Below are positions 43,136 through 57,275 of a stretch of 64,000 bases of DNA, in pieces (the first letter of the stretch is position 1; every line of letters starts with the position of its first letter). A program made the position numbers and the translations under genes. Source of the stretch: Onthophagus taurus. Its lineage: Eukaryota; Arthropoda; Insecta; Coleoptera; Scarabaeidae. The notes beneath the pieces are model-generated. The model worked only from the letters and a program-made list of their open reading frames with translations, was not told where the DNA came from and did not search any database. Location of the stretch: NCBI RefSeq assembly GCF_036711975.1, contig NC_091975.1, positions 6,512,501-6,576,500 on the forward strand, in the 5' to 3' direction.

Positions 43136-45392
43136 AAATAAATAAATAAAAATGTAACACTCAAAATATAGTCTAAAATAGTAAATTCAAAACTTAATTA
43201 ATTTTTATTGTTGATAGTGGTTGAACTATTATAACCACTATACAAATATTTCTATTTAGACCGCAAATGGGAGTCGGAAACATTATTAAATAACTTTATT
43301 TGAACAGAATATGTGGGTTGAATTTTTATTAATATATTATACATAGTGATAGATGTAGACCACTTCATAAAGTTCAAACAGTTTACAATTTATGTAAAAA
43401 GACATGATATAACATTTAGTCTCACCCCGAATAATAAATTTTCGGTGTTTAAAAAACGATGGAGTAACCGGGAAAAGTTTCGTTTTAGATTATGGTATAA
43501 GTTCGTTATTAATGATGACGTCAGTTCCGGTTTAAGCCGACTTAATTTGAGGCAGAGGTTTAAAAAAGCTTTCAGAAAGCCTTCCGATTGGATTTTTACG
43601 TCATATGATTAATGGATCATATAACAAAAATATAAATAAACAAGTAGTGGACGGTTATTGTTAAAAGAGGGAATGTAAAACATCTGTTTACGTTAAATTT
43701 GCATGTAAAACTGGTGTTATGGTAATAATATTTTGGATTCGAGTCAATTTCGTGGTCTCATTACGATTTAATATTGCGGTATATGTAAAGCGAACGAACG
43801 CGTTATCTGTTGTGGGTTCTGTTTCGGTTTATATTAAAATAATTATGAGAAAATAGTGGAAAACGTGATGCTAATAAATTTAACGGTACGCCGGTCGGGC
43901 ATTTATTAGTGTGAAATACGGCCCCTCTACCACGTGCCGTAACGTTGAAACAATGAGTTATAAGAGGTGCGCCGCTGCAACTGCGCTTTTTGCGGCTTAA
44001 ATTTGATTTATTTCGAACCCCGCGGAACGGGATTTTAACCCCCCCATTGTTTATTAGTTTGGAAGGTTTATGGTCGGTCGGAGTGAAACGATAAATTAAA
44101 AATTAACGTACGAATTAAAAGTGTAATAACTGGACCTAACACAGAATTAACAAAAATAGAAAAAGATTTAATAAGACGTAATTCAGATTTAATTTTTGAT
44201 TTAAAGTTTTCATTTCACTTACAAGATTGGTTTTAACTTCGAAAGTAAACGAATTTATTTTTAGTTTCTTTACAAATTAATTAGTACCGAATTGTTTATA
44301 TAAATAAATTCAAAGTCGAAGGTTGGACTTCAAAAAAACGTTAATTAGGCAAATGATGTCGGTATTTTGTAAACACACTCCTATTCGCGATCCTTTCAAC
44401 TTTCGTCAAAACTTCCATCCTGACGTTTTTCCGAGATAATTAAGTTTCTTAAACAAACTGTTACTTTGTCTGGGTTTTCTCTCTCTCTAAGATTCTCAAC
44501 CCCGAGAAACGAGTCTCCTTTAAAAGATTTAAATTAATTAAAATCGTCTAATTATTCAGTATACTAATTTAATTTTTTTTAATTCTTTATAATTTTAATG
44601 CAACCACAACGTTTCAATGAAAACTGGATCGATACAGGTCACGGGTGGTATTTTTACCAAAATAGACCAACGAAGAAGAAGCGAAAACAACCCCTGTGTG
44701 TTCGCGATTAAATAAATTACGGCCGAAGAGGCATTAGCTCGGTATTTAGGTGTCCCGAGGAAGATTTATTTTTATGGCCCCGTAGGTTACTATATTAGCA
44801 ACTGACGGTCTTTTCTAAGACAAAAAAAATCTCAAATCATTTGAAACAAAATATTTTAATCGTATAACTTTGAATTCCAATATACGAAGTGCTCTTGAAA
44901 ATCTAATAACGCGTTCACGTGCCGAATAAACAAGACCATCAATCTGGGGTGGTCTTGCGGAGAAGAGCGTTTATGGAAATCCCCGCATACGATGGTTATC
45001 ACACGTGAAACGTCGCGGTTTAAATTAAATTTTCAATTCACGAAACGCGCCCAAAGCAATAAACGTTAAAATACTACTTGGATCTCCAGCATATCATAAA
45101 GGAAAGAAAGAAAAATGGTGGATATACAATATTGATGTCCTTATGATGAACGTTTACTTCTGGGTTTAATTCAAAAAGACAAATGACAATTTGGCAATAA
45201 CGGAATATTCCCCTTGGGAAATGGGACGAGAAATAAATCAACGCGGGAAATAAATTTTCCCCTCATTTCTGGTTGACATAAATAATTTATTGTTAACGAT
45301 TACATTGACAAAAAAACATAAAAGGTAATAAATTTTCCTTCAATAATTTAATTAAACGATCATCATATCCCAACTTATTCGCCCAAGGTTTA
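43136..45392. other. Non-repetitive island between D2 and E
   Basis: Contains GC-richer parts at 43740-44060, 44340-44520 and 44880-45060. One plus frame of 88 codons (43346-43612) has no motif or splice context. No transposon recognised. Confidence 0.4.
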
Positions 45393-48300
45393 TTTTTGGG
45401 AGTTAAGGAATGATTTTTATCTCAAATTAAAGCTAAAAGATTATATTTTATGATAATCGATAAATATATCATGATTTAATAAGAAAATTTCGGAGATAAA
45501 AATGTTTGAAAAAAAGAGTAGGGTTATATTGATTTTTTAATCTGTTTGAAATGAAGTGAACTTTAAAAAATCGCCCAAGGTTTATTTTTAGGAGTTAAGG
45601 AATGATTTTTATATCAAATTAAAGCTAAAAGATCATATTTTATGATAATAGATAAATATATCATGATTTAATAAGAAAATTTCGGAGATAAAAATGTTTG
45701 AAAAAAAGAGTAGGGTTATATTGGTTTTTTAATCTGTGTGAAATGAAGTGAAGTTTAAAAAATTACCCCAAGTTTATTTTTACGAGTTAAGGAATAATTT
45801 TGATATCAAATTAAAGCTAAAAGATTATATTTTATGATAGTCCATAAATATGTTATGATTTAATAAGAAAATTTCGGAGATAAAGATTTTTGAAAAAAAG
45901 AGTAGGGTTATATTGATTTTTTAATGTGTGTGAAATGCAGTGAATTTTAAAAAATCACCCCAGGTTTATTTTTGGGAGTTAAGGAATAATTTTTATATTA
46001 AATTAAAGCTAAAAGATCATATTTTATGATAGTCCATAAATATGGTATGATTTAATAAGAAAATTTCGGAGATAAAGATTTTTGAAAAAAAGAGAATTTT
46101 TTAATGTGTGTGAAATGCAATGAACTTTAAAAAATCACCCCAGGTTTATTTTTGGGAGTTAAGGAATAATTTTTATATCAAATTAAAGCTAAAAGATCAT
46201 ATTTTATGATAATCGATAAATATATCATGATTTAATAAGAAAATTTCGGAGATAAAAATGTTTGAAAAAAAGAGTAGGGTTATATTGATTTTTTAATCTG
46301 TTTGAAATGAAGTGAACTTTAAAAAATCACCCCAGGTTTATTTTTGGGAGTTAAGGAATAATTTTTATATCAAATTAAAGCTAAAAGATCATATTTTATG
46401 ATACTCCATAAATATGTTATGATTTAATAAGAAAATTTCGGAGATAAAGAGTTTTGAAAAAAAGGTAGGGTTATATTGGTTTTTTAATCTGTGTGAAATG
46501 AAGTGAAGTTTAAAAAATCACCCCAAGTTTATTTTTACGAGTTAAGGAACGATTTTTATATCAAATTAAAGCTAAAAGATCATATTTTATGATAGTCCAT
46601 AAATATGTTATGATTTAATAAGAAAATTTCGGAGATAAAGAGTTTTGAAAAAAAGGTAGGGTTATATTGATTTTTTAATCTGTGTGAAATGAAGTGAACT
46701 TTAAAAAATCACCCCAGGTTTATTTTTACGAGTTAAGAAATAATTTTTATATCAAATTAAAGCTAAAAGATCATATTTTATGATAGTCCATAAATATGTT
46801 ATGATTTAATAAGAAAATTTCGGAGATAAAGAGTTTTGAAAAAAAGGTAGGGTTATATTGATTTTTTAATCTGTGTGAAATGAAGTGAACTTTAAAAAAT
46901 CACCCCAGGTTTATTTTTGGGAGTTAAGGAATAATTTTTATATCAAATTAAAGCTAAAAGATCATATTTTATGATAATCGATAAATATATCATGATTTAA
47001 TAAGAAAATTTCGGAGATAAAAATGTTTGAAAAAAAGAGTAGGGTTATATTGATTTTTTAATCTGTGTGAAATGAAGTGAACTTTAAAAAATCACCCCAG
47101 GTTTATTTTTGGGAGTTAAGGAATAATTTTTATATCAAATTAAAGCTAAAAGATCATATTTTATGATAATCTATAAATATATCATGATTTAATAAGAAAA
47201 TTTCGGAGATAAAAATGTTTGAAAAAAAGAGTAGGGTTATATTGATTTTTTAATCTGTGTGAAATGAAGTGAACTTTAAAAAATCACCCCAGGTTTATTT
47301 TTGGGAGTTAAGGAATAATTTTTATATCAAATTAAAGCTAAAAGATCATATTTTATGATAATCGAAAAATATATTATGATTTAATAAGAAAATTCTGGAG
47401 ATAAAGAGTTTTGAAAAAAAGGTAGGGTTATATTGGTTTTTTAATCTGTGTGAAATGAAGTGAAGTTTAAAAAATCACCCCAAGTTTATTTTTACGAGTT
47501 AAGGAACGATTTTTATATCAAATTAAAGCTAAAAGATCATATTTTATGATAGTCCATAAATATGTTATGATTTAATAAGAAAATTTCGGAGATAAAGAGT
47601 TTTGAAAAAAAGGTAGGGTTATATTGGTTTTTTAATCTGTGTGAAATGAAGTGAAGTTTAAAAAATCACCCCAAGTTTATTTTTACGAGTTAAGGAATAA
47701 TTTTGATATCAAATTAAAGCTAAAAGATCATATTTTATGATAGTCCATAAATATGTTATGATTTAATAAGAAAATTTCGGAGATAAAGAATTTTGAAAAA
47801 AAGTGTAGGGTTATATTGACTTTTTAATCTGTGTGAAATGAAGTGAACTTTAAAAAATCACCCCAGGTTTATTTTTGGGAGTTAAGGAATAATTTTTATA
47901 TCAAATTAAAGCTAAAAGATCATATTTTATGATAATCGATAAATATATTATGATTTAATGAGAAAATTCTGGAGATAAAAACGTTTGAAAAAAAGCTAAG
48001 GTTATATTGGTTTTTTAATCTGTGTGAAATGAAGTGAACTTTAAAAAATCACCCCAGGTTTATTTTTACGAGTTAAGGAATCATTTTTATATCAAATTAA
48101 AGCTAAAAGATCATATTTTATGATACTCCATAAATATGTTATGATTTAATAAGAAAATTTCGGAGATAAAGAATTTTGAAAAAAAGGTAGGGTTATATTG
48201 ATTTTTTAATCTGTGTGAAATGAAGTGACCTTTAAAAAATCACCCCAGGTTTATTTTTGGGAGTTAAGGAATAATTTTTATATCAAATTAAAGCTAAAAG

Positions 48301-51300
48301 ATCATATTTTATGATAGTCAATAAATATGTTATGATTTAATAAGAAAATTTCGGAGATAAAGAGTTTTGAAAAAAAGGTAGGGTTATATTGATTTTTTAA
48401 TCTGTTTGAAATGAAGTGAACTTTAAAAAGTCGCCCAAGGTTTATTTTTAGGAGTTAAGGAATGATTTTGATATCAAATTGAAGCTAAAAGATCATATTT
48501 TATGATAATCGATGAATATATCATGATTTAATAAAAAAATTTCGGAGATAAAAATGTTTGAAAAAAAGGTAGGGTTATATTGGTTTTTTAATCTGTGTGA
48601 AATGAAGTGAACTTTAAAAAGTCGCCCAAAGTTTATTTTTGAGACTTAAGGAATAATTTTTATATCAAATTAAAGCTAAAAGATAATATTTTATGATAAT
48701 CGATAAATATATCATGATTTAATAAAAAAATTTCGGAGATAAAAACGTTTGAAAGAAAGGTAGGATTATTTTGATTTTTTAATCTGTGTGAAATGAAGTG
48801 AACTTTAAAAAGTCGCCCAAGGTTTATTTTTAGGAGTTAAGGAATGATTTTGATATCAAATTAAAGCTAAAAGATCATATTTTATGATAATCGATAAATA
48901 TATCATGATTTAATAAGAAAATTTCGGAGATTAAAATGTTTGAAAAAAAGGTAGGGTTATATTGGTTTTTTAATCTGTGTGAAATGAAGTGAACTTTAAA
49001 AAGTCGCCCAAGGTTTATTTTTGAGACTTAAGGAATAATTTTTATATCAAATTAAAGCTAAAAGATCATATTTTATGATAATCGATAAATATATCATGAT
49101 TTAATAAGAAAATTTCGGAGATAAAAATGTTTGAAAAAAAGGTAGGGTTATATTGGCTTTTTAATCTGTGTGAAATGAAGTGAACTTTAAAAAATCACCC
49201 CAGGTTTATTTTTGGGAGTTAAGGAATAATTTTTATATCAAATTAAAGCTAAAAGATCATATTTTATGATAATCGATAAATATATCATGATTTAATAAGA
49301 AAATTTCGGAGATAAAAATGTTTGAAAAAAAGAGTAGGGTTATATTGATTTTTTAATCTGTGTGAAATGAAGTGAACTTTAAAAAATCACCCCAGGTTTA
49401 TTTTTGGGAGTTAAGGAATAATTTTTATATCAAATTAAAGTTAAAAGATCATATTTTATGATAATCGATAAATATATTATGATTTAATGAGAAAATTCTG
49501 GAGATAAAAACGTTTGAAAAAAAGCTAGGGTTATATTGGTTTTTTAATCTGTGTGAAATGAAGTGAACTTTAAAAAATCACCCCAGGTTTATTTTTACGA
49601 GTTAAGGAATCATTTGTATATCAAATTAAAGCTAAAAGATCATATTTTATGATAGTCCATAAATATGTTATGATTTAATAAGAAAATTTCGCAGATAAAG
49701 ATTTTTAAAAAAAAGAGTAGGGTTATATTGATTTTTTAATCTGTGTGAAATGAAGTGAACTTTAAAAAATCACCCCAGGTTTATTTTTGGGAGTTAAGGA
49801 ATAATTTTTATATCAAATTAAAGCTAAAAGATCATGTTTTATGATAATCGAAAAATATATTATGATTTAATACGAAAATTTCGGAGATAAAAACGTTTGA
49901 AAAAAAGGTAGGGTTATATTGGTTTTTTAATCTGTGTGAAATGAAGTGAACTTTAGAAAGTCGCCCAACGTTTATTTTTGGGAGTTAAGGAATAATTTTT
50001 ATATCAAATTCAAGCTAAAAGATCATATTTTATGATACTCCATAAATATGTTATGATTTAATAAGAAAATTTCGGAGATAAAGAGTTTTGAAAAAAAGGT
50101 AGGGTTATATTGATTTTTTAATCTGTGTGAAATGAAGTGAACTTTAAAAAATCACCCCAGGTTTATTTTTACGAATTAAGAAATAATTTTTATATCAAAT
50201 TAAAGCTAAAAGATCATATTTTATGATAGTCCATAAATATGTTATGATTTAATAAGAAAATTTCGGAGATAAAGAGTTTTGAAAAAAAGGTAGGGTTATA
50301 TTGATTTTTTAATCTGTGTGAAATGAAGTGAACTTTAAAAAATCACCCCAGGTTTATTTTTGGGAGTTAAGGAATAATTTTTATATCAAATTAAAGCTAA
50401 AAGATCATATTTTATGATAATCGAAAAATATATTATGATTTAATAAGAAAATTTCGGAGATAAAAACGTTTGAAAAAAAGGTAGGGTTATATTGGTTTTT
50501 TAACCTGTGTGAAATGAAGTAAACTTTAAAAATTCACCCCAGGTTTATTTTTATCAGTTAAGGAATGATTTTTATATCAAATTAAAGCTAAAAGATCATA
50601 TTTTATGATAATCGATAAATATATCATGATTTAATAAGAAAATTTCGGAGATAAAAACGTTTGAAAGAAAGGTAGGGTTACATTGACTTTTTAATCTGTG
50701 TGAAATGAAGTGAACCTTAAAAAATCACCCCAGGTTTATTTTTGGGAGTTAAGGAATAATTTTTATATCAAATTAAAACTAAAAGATCATATTTTATGAT
50801 AATCGATAAATATATCATGATTTAATAAGAAAATTTCGGAGATAAAAATGTTTGAAAAAAAGGTAGGGTTATATTGGCTTTTTAATCTGTGTGAAATGAA
50901 GTGAACTTTAAAAAGTCGTCCAAGGTTTATTTTTGAGACTTAAGGAATAATTTTTATATCAAATTAAAGCTAAAAGATCATATTTTATGATAAACGATAA
51001 ATATATCATGATTTAATAAGAAAATTTCGGAGATAAAAACGTTTGAAAGAAAGGTAGGGTTATTTTGCTTTTTTAATCTGTGTGAAATGAAGTGAACTTT
51101 AAAAAATCACCCCAGGTTTATTTTTGGGAGTTAAGGAATAATTTTTATATCAAATGAAAGCTAAAAGATCATATTTTATGATAATCGATAAATATATCAT
51201 GATTTAATAAGAAAATTTCGGAGATAAAAATGTTTGAAAAAAAGAGTAGGGTTACATTGATTTTTTAATCTGTGTGAAATGAAGTGAACTTTAGAAAGTC

Positions 51301-54300
51301 GCCCAACGTTTATTTTTGGGAGTTAAGGAATAATTTTTATATCAAATTCAAGCTAAAAGATCATATTTTATGATACTCCATAAATATGTTATGATTTAAT
51401 AAGAAAATTTCGGAGATAAAGAGTTTTGAAAAAAAGGTAGGGTTATATTGATTTTTTAATCTGTGTGAAATGAAGTGAACTTTAAAAAATCACCCCAGGT
51501 TTATTTTTACGAATTAAGAAATAATTTTTATATCAAATTAAAGCTAAAAGATCATATTTTATGATAGTCCATAAATATGTTATGATTTAATAAGAAAATT
51601 TCGGAGATAAAGAGTTTTGAAAAAAAGGTAGGGTTATATTGATTTTTTAATCTGTGTGAAATGAAGTGAACTTTAAAAAATCACCCCAGGTTTATTTTTG
51701 GGAGTTAAGGAATAATTTTTATATCAAATTAAAGCTAAAAGATCATATTTTATGATAATCGAAAAATATATTATGATTTAATAAGAAAATTTCGGAGATA
51801 AAAACGTTTGAAAAAAAGGTAGGGTTATATTGGTTTTTTAACCTGTGTGAAATGAAGTAAACTTTAAAAATTCACCCCAGGTTTATTTTTATCAGTTAAG
51901 GAATGATTTTTATATCAAATTAAAGCTAAAAGATCATATTTTATGATAATCGATAAATATATCATGATTTAATAAGAAAATTTCGGAGATAAAAACGTTT
52001 GAAAGAAAGGTAGGGTTATATTGGCTTTTTAATCTGTGTGAAATGAAGTGAACTTTAAAAAGTCGTCCAAGGTTTATTTTTGAGACTTAAGGAATAATTT
52101 TTATATCAAATTAAAGCTAAAAGATCATATTTTATGATAAACGATAAATATATCATGATTTAATAAGAAAATTTCGGAGATAAAAACGTTTGAAAGAAAG
52201 GTAGGGTTATTTTGCTTTTTTAATCTGTGTGAAATGAAGTGAACTTTAAAAAATCACCCCAGGTTTATTTTTGGGAGTTAAGGAATAATTTTTATATCAA
52301 ATGAAAGCTAAAAGATCATATTTTATGATAATCGATAAATATATCATGATTTAATAAGAAAATTTCGGAGATAAAAATGTTTGAAAAAAAGAGTAGGGTT
52401 ACATTGATTTTTTAATCTGTGTGAAATGAAGTGAACTTTAGAAAGTCGCCCAACGTTTATTTTTGGGAGTTAAGGAATAATTTTTATATCAAATTCAAGC
52501 TAAAAGATCATATTTTATGATACTCCATAAATATGTTATGATTTAATAAGAAAATTTCGGAGATAAAGAGTTTTGAAAAAAAGGTAGGGTTATATTGATT
52601 TTTTAATCTGTGTGAAATGAAGTGAACTTTAAAAAATCACCCCAGGTTTATTTTTACGAATTAAGAAATAATTTTTATATCAAATTAAAGCTAAAAGATC
52701 ATATTTTATGATAGTCCATAAATATGTTATGATTTAATAAGAAAATTTCGGAGATAAAGAGTTTTGAAAAAAAGGTAGGGTTATATTGATTTTTTAATCT
52801 GTGTGAAATGAAGTGAACTTTAAAAAATCACCCCAGGTTTATTTTTGGGAGTTAAGGAATAATTTTTATATCAAATTAAAGCTAAAAGATCATATTTTAT
52901 GATAATCGAAAAATATATTATGATTTAATAAGAAAATTTCGGAGATAAAAACGTTTGAAAAAAAGGTAGGGTTATATTGGTTTTTTAACCTGTGTGAAAT
53001 GAAGTAAACTTTAAAAATTCACCCCAGGTTTATTTTTATCAGTTAAGGAATGATTTTTATATCAAATTAAAGCTAAAAGATCATATTTTATGATAATCGA
53101 TAAATATATCATGATTTAATAAGAAAATTTCGGAGATAAAAACGTTTGAAAGAAAGGTAGGGTTACATTGACTTTTTAATCTGTGTGAAATGAAGTGAAC
53201 CTTAAAAAATCACCCCAGGTTTATTTTTGGGAGTTAAGGAATAATTTTTATATCAAATTAAAACTAAAAGATCATATTTTATGATAATCGATAAATATAT
53301 CATGATTTAATAAGAAAATTTCGGAGATAAAAATGTTTGAAAAAAAGGTAGGGTTATATTGGCTTTTTAATCTGTGTGAAATGAAGTGAACTTTAAAAAG
53401 TCGTCCAAGGTTTATTTTTGAGACTTAAGGAATAATTTTTATATCAAATTAAAGCTAAAAGATCATATTTTATGATAAACGATAAATATATCATGATTTA
53501 ATAAGAAAATTTCGGAGATAAAAACGTTTGAAAGAAAGGTAGGGTTATTTTGCTTTTTTAATCTGTGTGAAATGAAGTGAACTTTAAAAAATCACCCCAG
53601 GTTTATTTTTGGGAGTTAAGGAATAATTTTTATATCAAATGAAAGCTAAAAGATCATATTTTATGATAATCGATAAATATATCATGATTTAATAAGAAAA
53701 TTTCGGAGATAAAAATGTTTGAAAAAAAGAGTAGGGTTACATTGATTTTTTAATCTGTGTGAAATGAAGTGAACTTTAAAAAATCACCCCAAGTTTATTT
53801 TTACGAGTTAAGGAACGATTTTTGTATCAAATTAATGTTAAAAAATCATATTTTATGATAGTCCATAAATATGTTATGATTTAATAAGAAAATTCTGGAG
53901 ATAAAAACGTTTGAAAAAAAAGCTAGGGTTATATTGGTTTTTTAATCTGTGTGAAATGAAGTGAACTATAAAAAATCACCCCAAGTTTATTTTTACGAGT
54001 TAAGGAAAGATTTTTATATCAAATTAAAGCTAAAAGATCATATTTTATGATAATCGATGAATATATCATGATTTAATAAAAAAATTTCGGAGATAAAAAT
54101 GTTTGAAAAAAAGGTAGGGTTATATTGGTTTTTTAATCTGTGTGAAATGAAGTGAACTTTAAAAAGTCGCCCAAGGTTTATTTTTGAGACTTAAGGAATA
54201 ATTTTTATATCAAATTAAAGCTAAAAGATCATATTTTATGATAATCGATAAATATATCATGATTTAATAAGAAAATGTCGGAGATAAAAACGTTTGAAAG

Positions 54301-54925
54301 AAAGGTAGGATTATTTTGATTTTTTAATCTGTGTGAAATGAAATGAACTTTAAAAAGTCGCCCAAGGTTTATTTTTAGGAGTTAAGGAATAATTTTTATA
54401 TCAAATTAAAGCTAAAAGATCATATTTTATGATACTCCATAAATATGTTATGATTTAATAAGAAAATTTCGGAGATAAAGAATTTTGAAAAAAAGGTAGG
54501 GTTATTTTGATTTTTTAATCTGTTTGAAATGAAGTGAACTTTAAAAAATCACCCCAGGTTTATTTTTGGGAGTTAAGGAATAATTTTTATATCAAATTAA
54601 AGCTAAAAGATCATATTTTATGATAATCGATAAATATGTCATGATTTAATAAGAAAATTTCGGAGATAAAAATGTTTGAAAAAAAGAGTAGGGTTATATT
54701 GGTTTTTTAATCTGTGTGAAATGAAGTGAACTTTAAAAAGTCGCCCAACGTTTATTTTTGGGAGTTAAGGAATAATTTTTATATCAAAGTCAAGCTAAAA
54801 GATCATATTTTATGATAATAGATAAATATATTATGATTTAATAAGAAAATTTGGGAGATAAAAATATTTAAAAAAAAATTAGGGTTATATTGATTTTTTA
54901 ATTTGTATGAAATGAACTCAACCTT
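45393..54925 (+). repeat. Satellite array E, 192-bp unit, ~50 copies
   Basis: 9.5 kb of head-to-tail units with 192-bp (some 191-bp) spacing, for example GAGTTAAGGAAT-type starts at 45401, 45593, 45785, 45977. Landmarks: AAGCTAAAAGATCATATTTT, CATGATTTAATAAGAAAATT, TCGGAGATAAA and AACTTTAAAAAATCACCCCA. Several unit types differ at linked positions (CACCCCAGG against CGCCCAAGG; GATAATCGATAAATATATC against GATAGTCCATAAATATGTT). Longest uninterrupted satellite of the window. Confidence 0.98.
49951..53773 (+). repeat. Three higher-order repeats inside array E
   Basis: The unusual unit start CTTTAGAAAGTCGCCCAACG occurs at 49951, 51289 and 52436. The blocks 49951-51288 and 52436-53773 are both 1338 bp (7 units); 51289-52435 is 1147 bp (6 units) and lacks exactly one unit, the one with CAAATTAAAACTAAAAGATC. 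Unit order is otherwise the same. Confidence 0.9.
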
Positions 54926-55836
54926 ACCTCTTTTCTAATTTACATAACGTACAAATCCTATGGATGAAACCAACCATGTCATCCATTCCTTTCGCACCCC
55001 TTAAACCCTCTAAAAACGTCTAAAGTCTAGTGAAATCCTACAAAGTTCAGCGGTGCGTTTCCTTTTTGCGTCCGCCTTTCTGACTTTAAGAGATTAGAAC
55101 GTTCAGCTCCTTCTTAAACCTGATAAAGTGATATTGGATTTTGCGATTTCGCAAGCATATTGAAAGGTTTTCAGAATAAAAGAAAGAATTTTACTAAACG
55201 GATTATTATTGTTAAAATTGGAATGTAAATGAACAATTCCTGATTTGAATGCGCAATCTTTGTATGAAATACCGGAAATATCTGAACGCCAACTATGCGT
55301 GTGTATAAATTTCAAACGGAGTTCCATAGGGGCCAACTCCTATATCCTGTGGCCGGTTTCGCTAAAATGTATACCTTAAAAATATTCCTCTATATCACGT
55401 CCGCTGCAACGTAGATATAAAACATTACCGCTTTTTGAAAAAAGGATAACTCGAGATTTTTCGCTTCCGGCGTAATACCTTACCCTATTCTATTATGCGG
55501 GATACAAATATGTACTTGTCTAGATTCTCGTTTATAACGGAAAAATTTTAAAGAAACAAGAAAAAAAATTTACGTAACAACTATTAAATGAATAGGGAAA
55601 AAGTTTTAATTAATTAATTTTTTTAGCTCTTTAAAATTCTATCACAATCTTCTTGAGTCTTGGCGCGGTCTATATTTGTCTGGCTTTATCATTTCTTTGG
55701 ATTCTCGACTCTAATAGTATTTCATTTCAATTTCTCTGCCATAGATCGTTCTGTCTCCGATAAAGCCTATCAAAAAAACCTTTATGTTATCCTATTAATA
55801 GTAATTAAAAGGATTTTGGTAGCTTTGAGATGCTCC
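54926..55836. other. Stretch between array E and the integrase
   Basis: 54930-55530 is a mixed, moderately GC-rich island without recognised motif. From 55660 the frame of the integrase is open, but the residues before Met 55837 are hydrophobic and unlike the family, so they are probably untranslated or an intron. Confidence 0.4.
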
Positions 55837-57275
55837 ATGTTCTCCTTTTCCGAAGTCGGGCTGATAAATAACATCATCGATGTTATCATCCCATCATCAA
55901 TAGAGATTGGCGAAACAAGAGTTTTAACCAAAAAAAGAAGAAGTAATGAGGATCCTGTAGTAGTAATGATTCCGGTTGAAGAATACTTTGACAGACTTCT
56001 TCAATGTCACCGTGCCACTGGACATGGAAGAAGAGATAAAATGCTGTTTGAATTAAAAAATAAATTTTACATTCCCAGACCAGCAGTTGAAATGTTTGTA
56101 TCGCTTTGTAAAATGTGTAATACGAAGAAATCTCAACAACAACGTAATATTGTGGTAAGACCAATCACAACAAAAGATTTTAATCTTCGCAGTCAAATTG
56201 ATTTGATCGACTTTCAATCAACTCCATGTCGAGGATATAAATGGTTAATGAATTATCAAGATCATGCAACTAAATTTTGTCTTCTGCGACCTTTAACAAC
56301 AAAGCGTGCTGCTGAAGTTGCAATGGAACTGCTGAAGATATTTTTGGATTTTGGCGCACCGCACATTCTACAAAGCGACAACGGACGTGAATTTACAGTT
56401 GATGTGGTTAAAGAACTTTCTGGTATGTGGGCTGATTGTAAACTAGTACATGGAAGACCTCGACATCCGCAATCACAGGAAAGCATAGAGCGCTGCAACC
56501 AGGATGTTGAAAATATGTTACGTTCGTGGATGGATGACAATAAGAGTACAGATTGGGTGATAGGATGCCGCTTCGTTCAGTGGCAAAAAAACTCGTCAAA
56601 GCACAGGATCATAGGGCGCAGTCCATATACAGCCCTTTTTGGAACGGAACCAAAGATAGGACTAAATTCAACTAACATTCCACAGGCAATACTTGAAAAA
56701 GTTTTTAGTGAAGAAGATTTGGAAAAGTTAAGAAATGACGAATATAAGGGAAAAGTTGGAGAAAATCAAGATGAAAAGGGATATTTGAATGAAACACCTT
56801 TTGTTTCAATCATTTCAATCGTCAAAAAGCACACGAATGTCAAAAACGAGCGTCAGAAAAAATGATTGAAAATACCGGGAAGAACCTAAAATCGGTCACA
56901 GTTGGAAATTTTGTTCTATTAAATGTGCCGAAAGTCGACCGTGGCCCTTTAGACGCACCAAATTTAATTGGAAAAATTCTTAAAATTGATAATGATGTTT
57001 ATCAGATAGGAACAAAGAGTGGAATTATCAAAACATGGTTTTCTAGAAGTGACTTCCAAATTTCTGGCGCACAATTTGTTGAAGATATCCCCGAAGAATA
57101 TATATCTGTTCGTCAAGCTGTAGCAAATGAGTCAATGTTTGGAGGTCAAGGCTATAATACCTGTAAGTGTACAGTGTCAAAAACCCAATGCCAAACAAAA
57201 AAGTGCGTGTGCAGGAAAGCAAAGCAAATGTGTTCATCAGAATGCCATAAGAGTTTACCATGTGGAAATAAGTGA
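55837..57275 (+). pseudogene. Ginger/KRBA2-type integrase with a frameshift
   Basis: Two frames, up to TGA 56865 and from about 56810 to 57275, together form one integrase-like protein. In order: a zinc-binding HHCC part (CHRATGHG ... SLCKMCNTKK), the core with QIDLIDFQ, LQSDNGREF and QSQESIERCN (D, D and E all kept, last pair about 36 residues apart), IGRSPYTALFGTEPKIG, and in the second frame a chromo/SH3-like GNFVLLNVPKVDRGPLDAPN and a cysteine-rich tail CKCTVSKTQCQTKKCVCRK..CSSECH. This order is that of integrases related to KRBA2 and SCAND3, which derive from Ginger-type DNA transposons. The shift lies near 56800-56830: in the second frame RQKAHECQKRASEKM leads directly into the ATG at 56862. 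It may be inactivating, or the element may use frameshifting. No terminal inverted repeats were identified. Integrases join DNA strands in the nucleus; this copy is probably inactive. Confidence 0.8.

Noticed and set aside
43346..43612. 88-codon plus frame with basic residues
   Set aside because: No recognisable domain, no neighbours in phase, typical chance frame.
35220..54925. CRISPR-like or origin-type repeat arrays
   Set aside because: Units are contiguous and homologous over their entire 192 bp, with no unique spacers; the DNA is eukaryotic.
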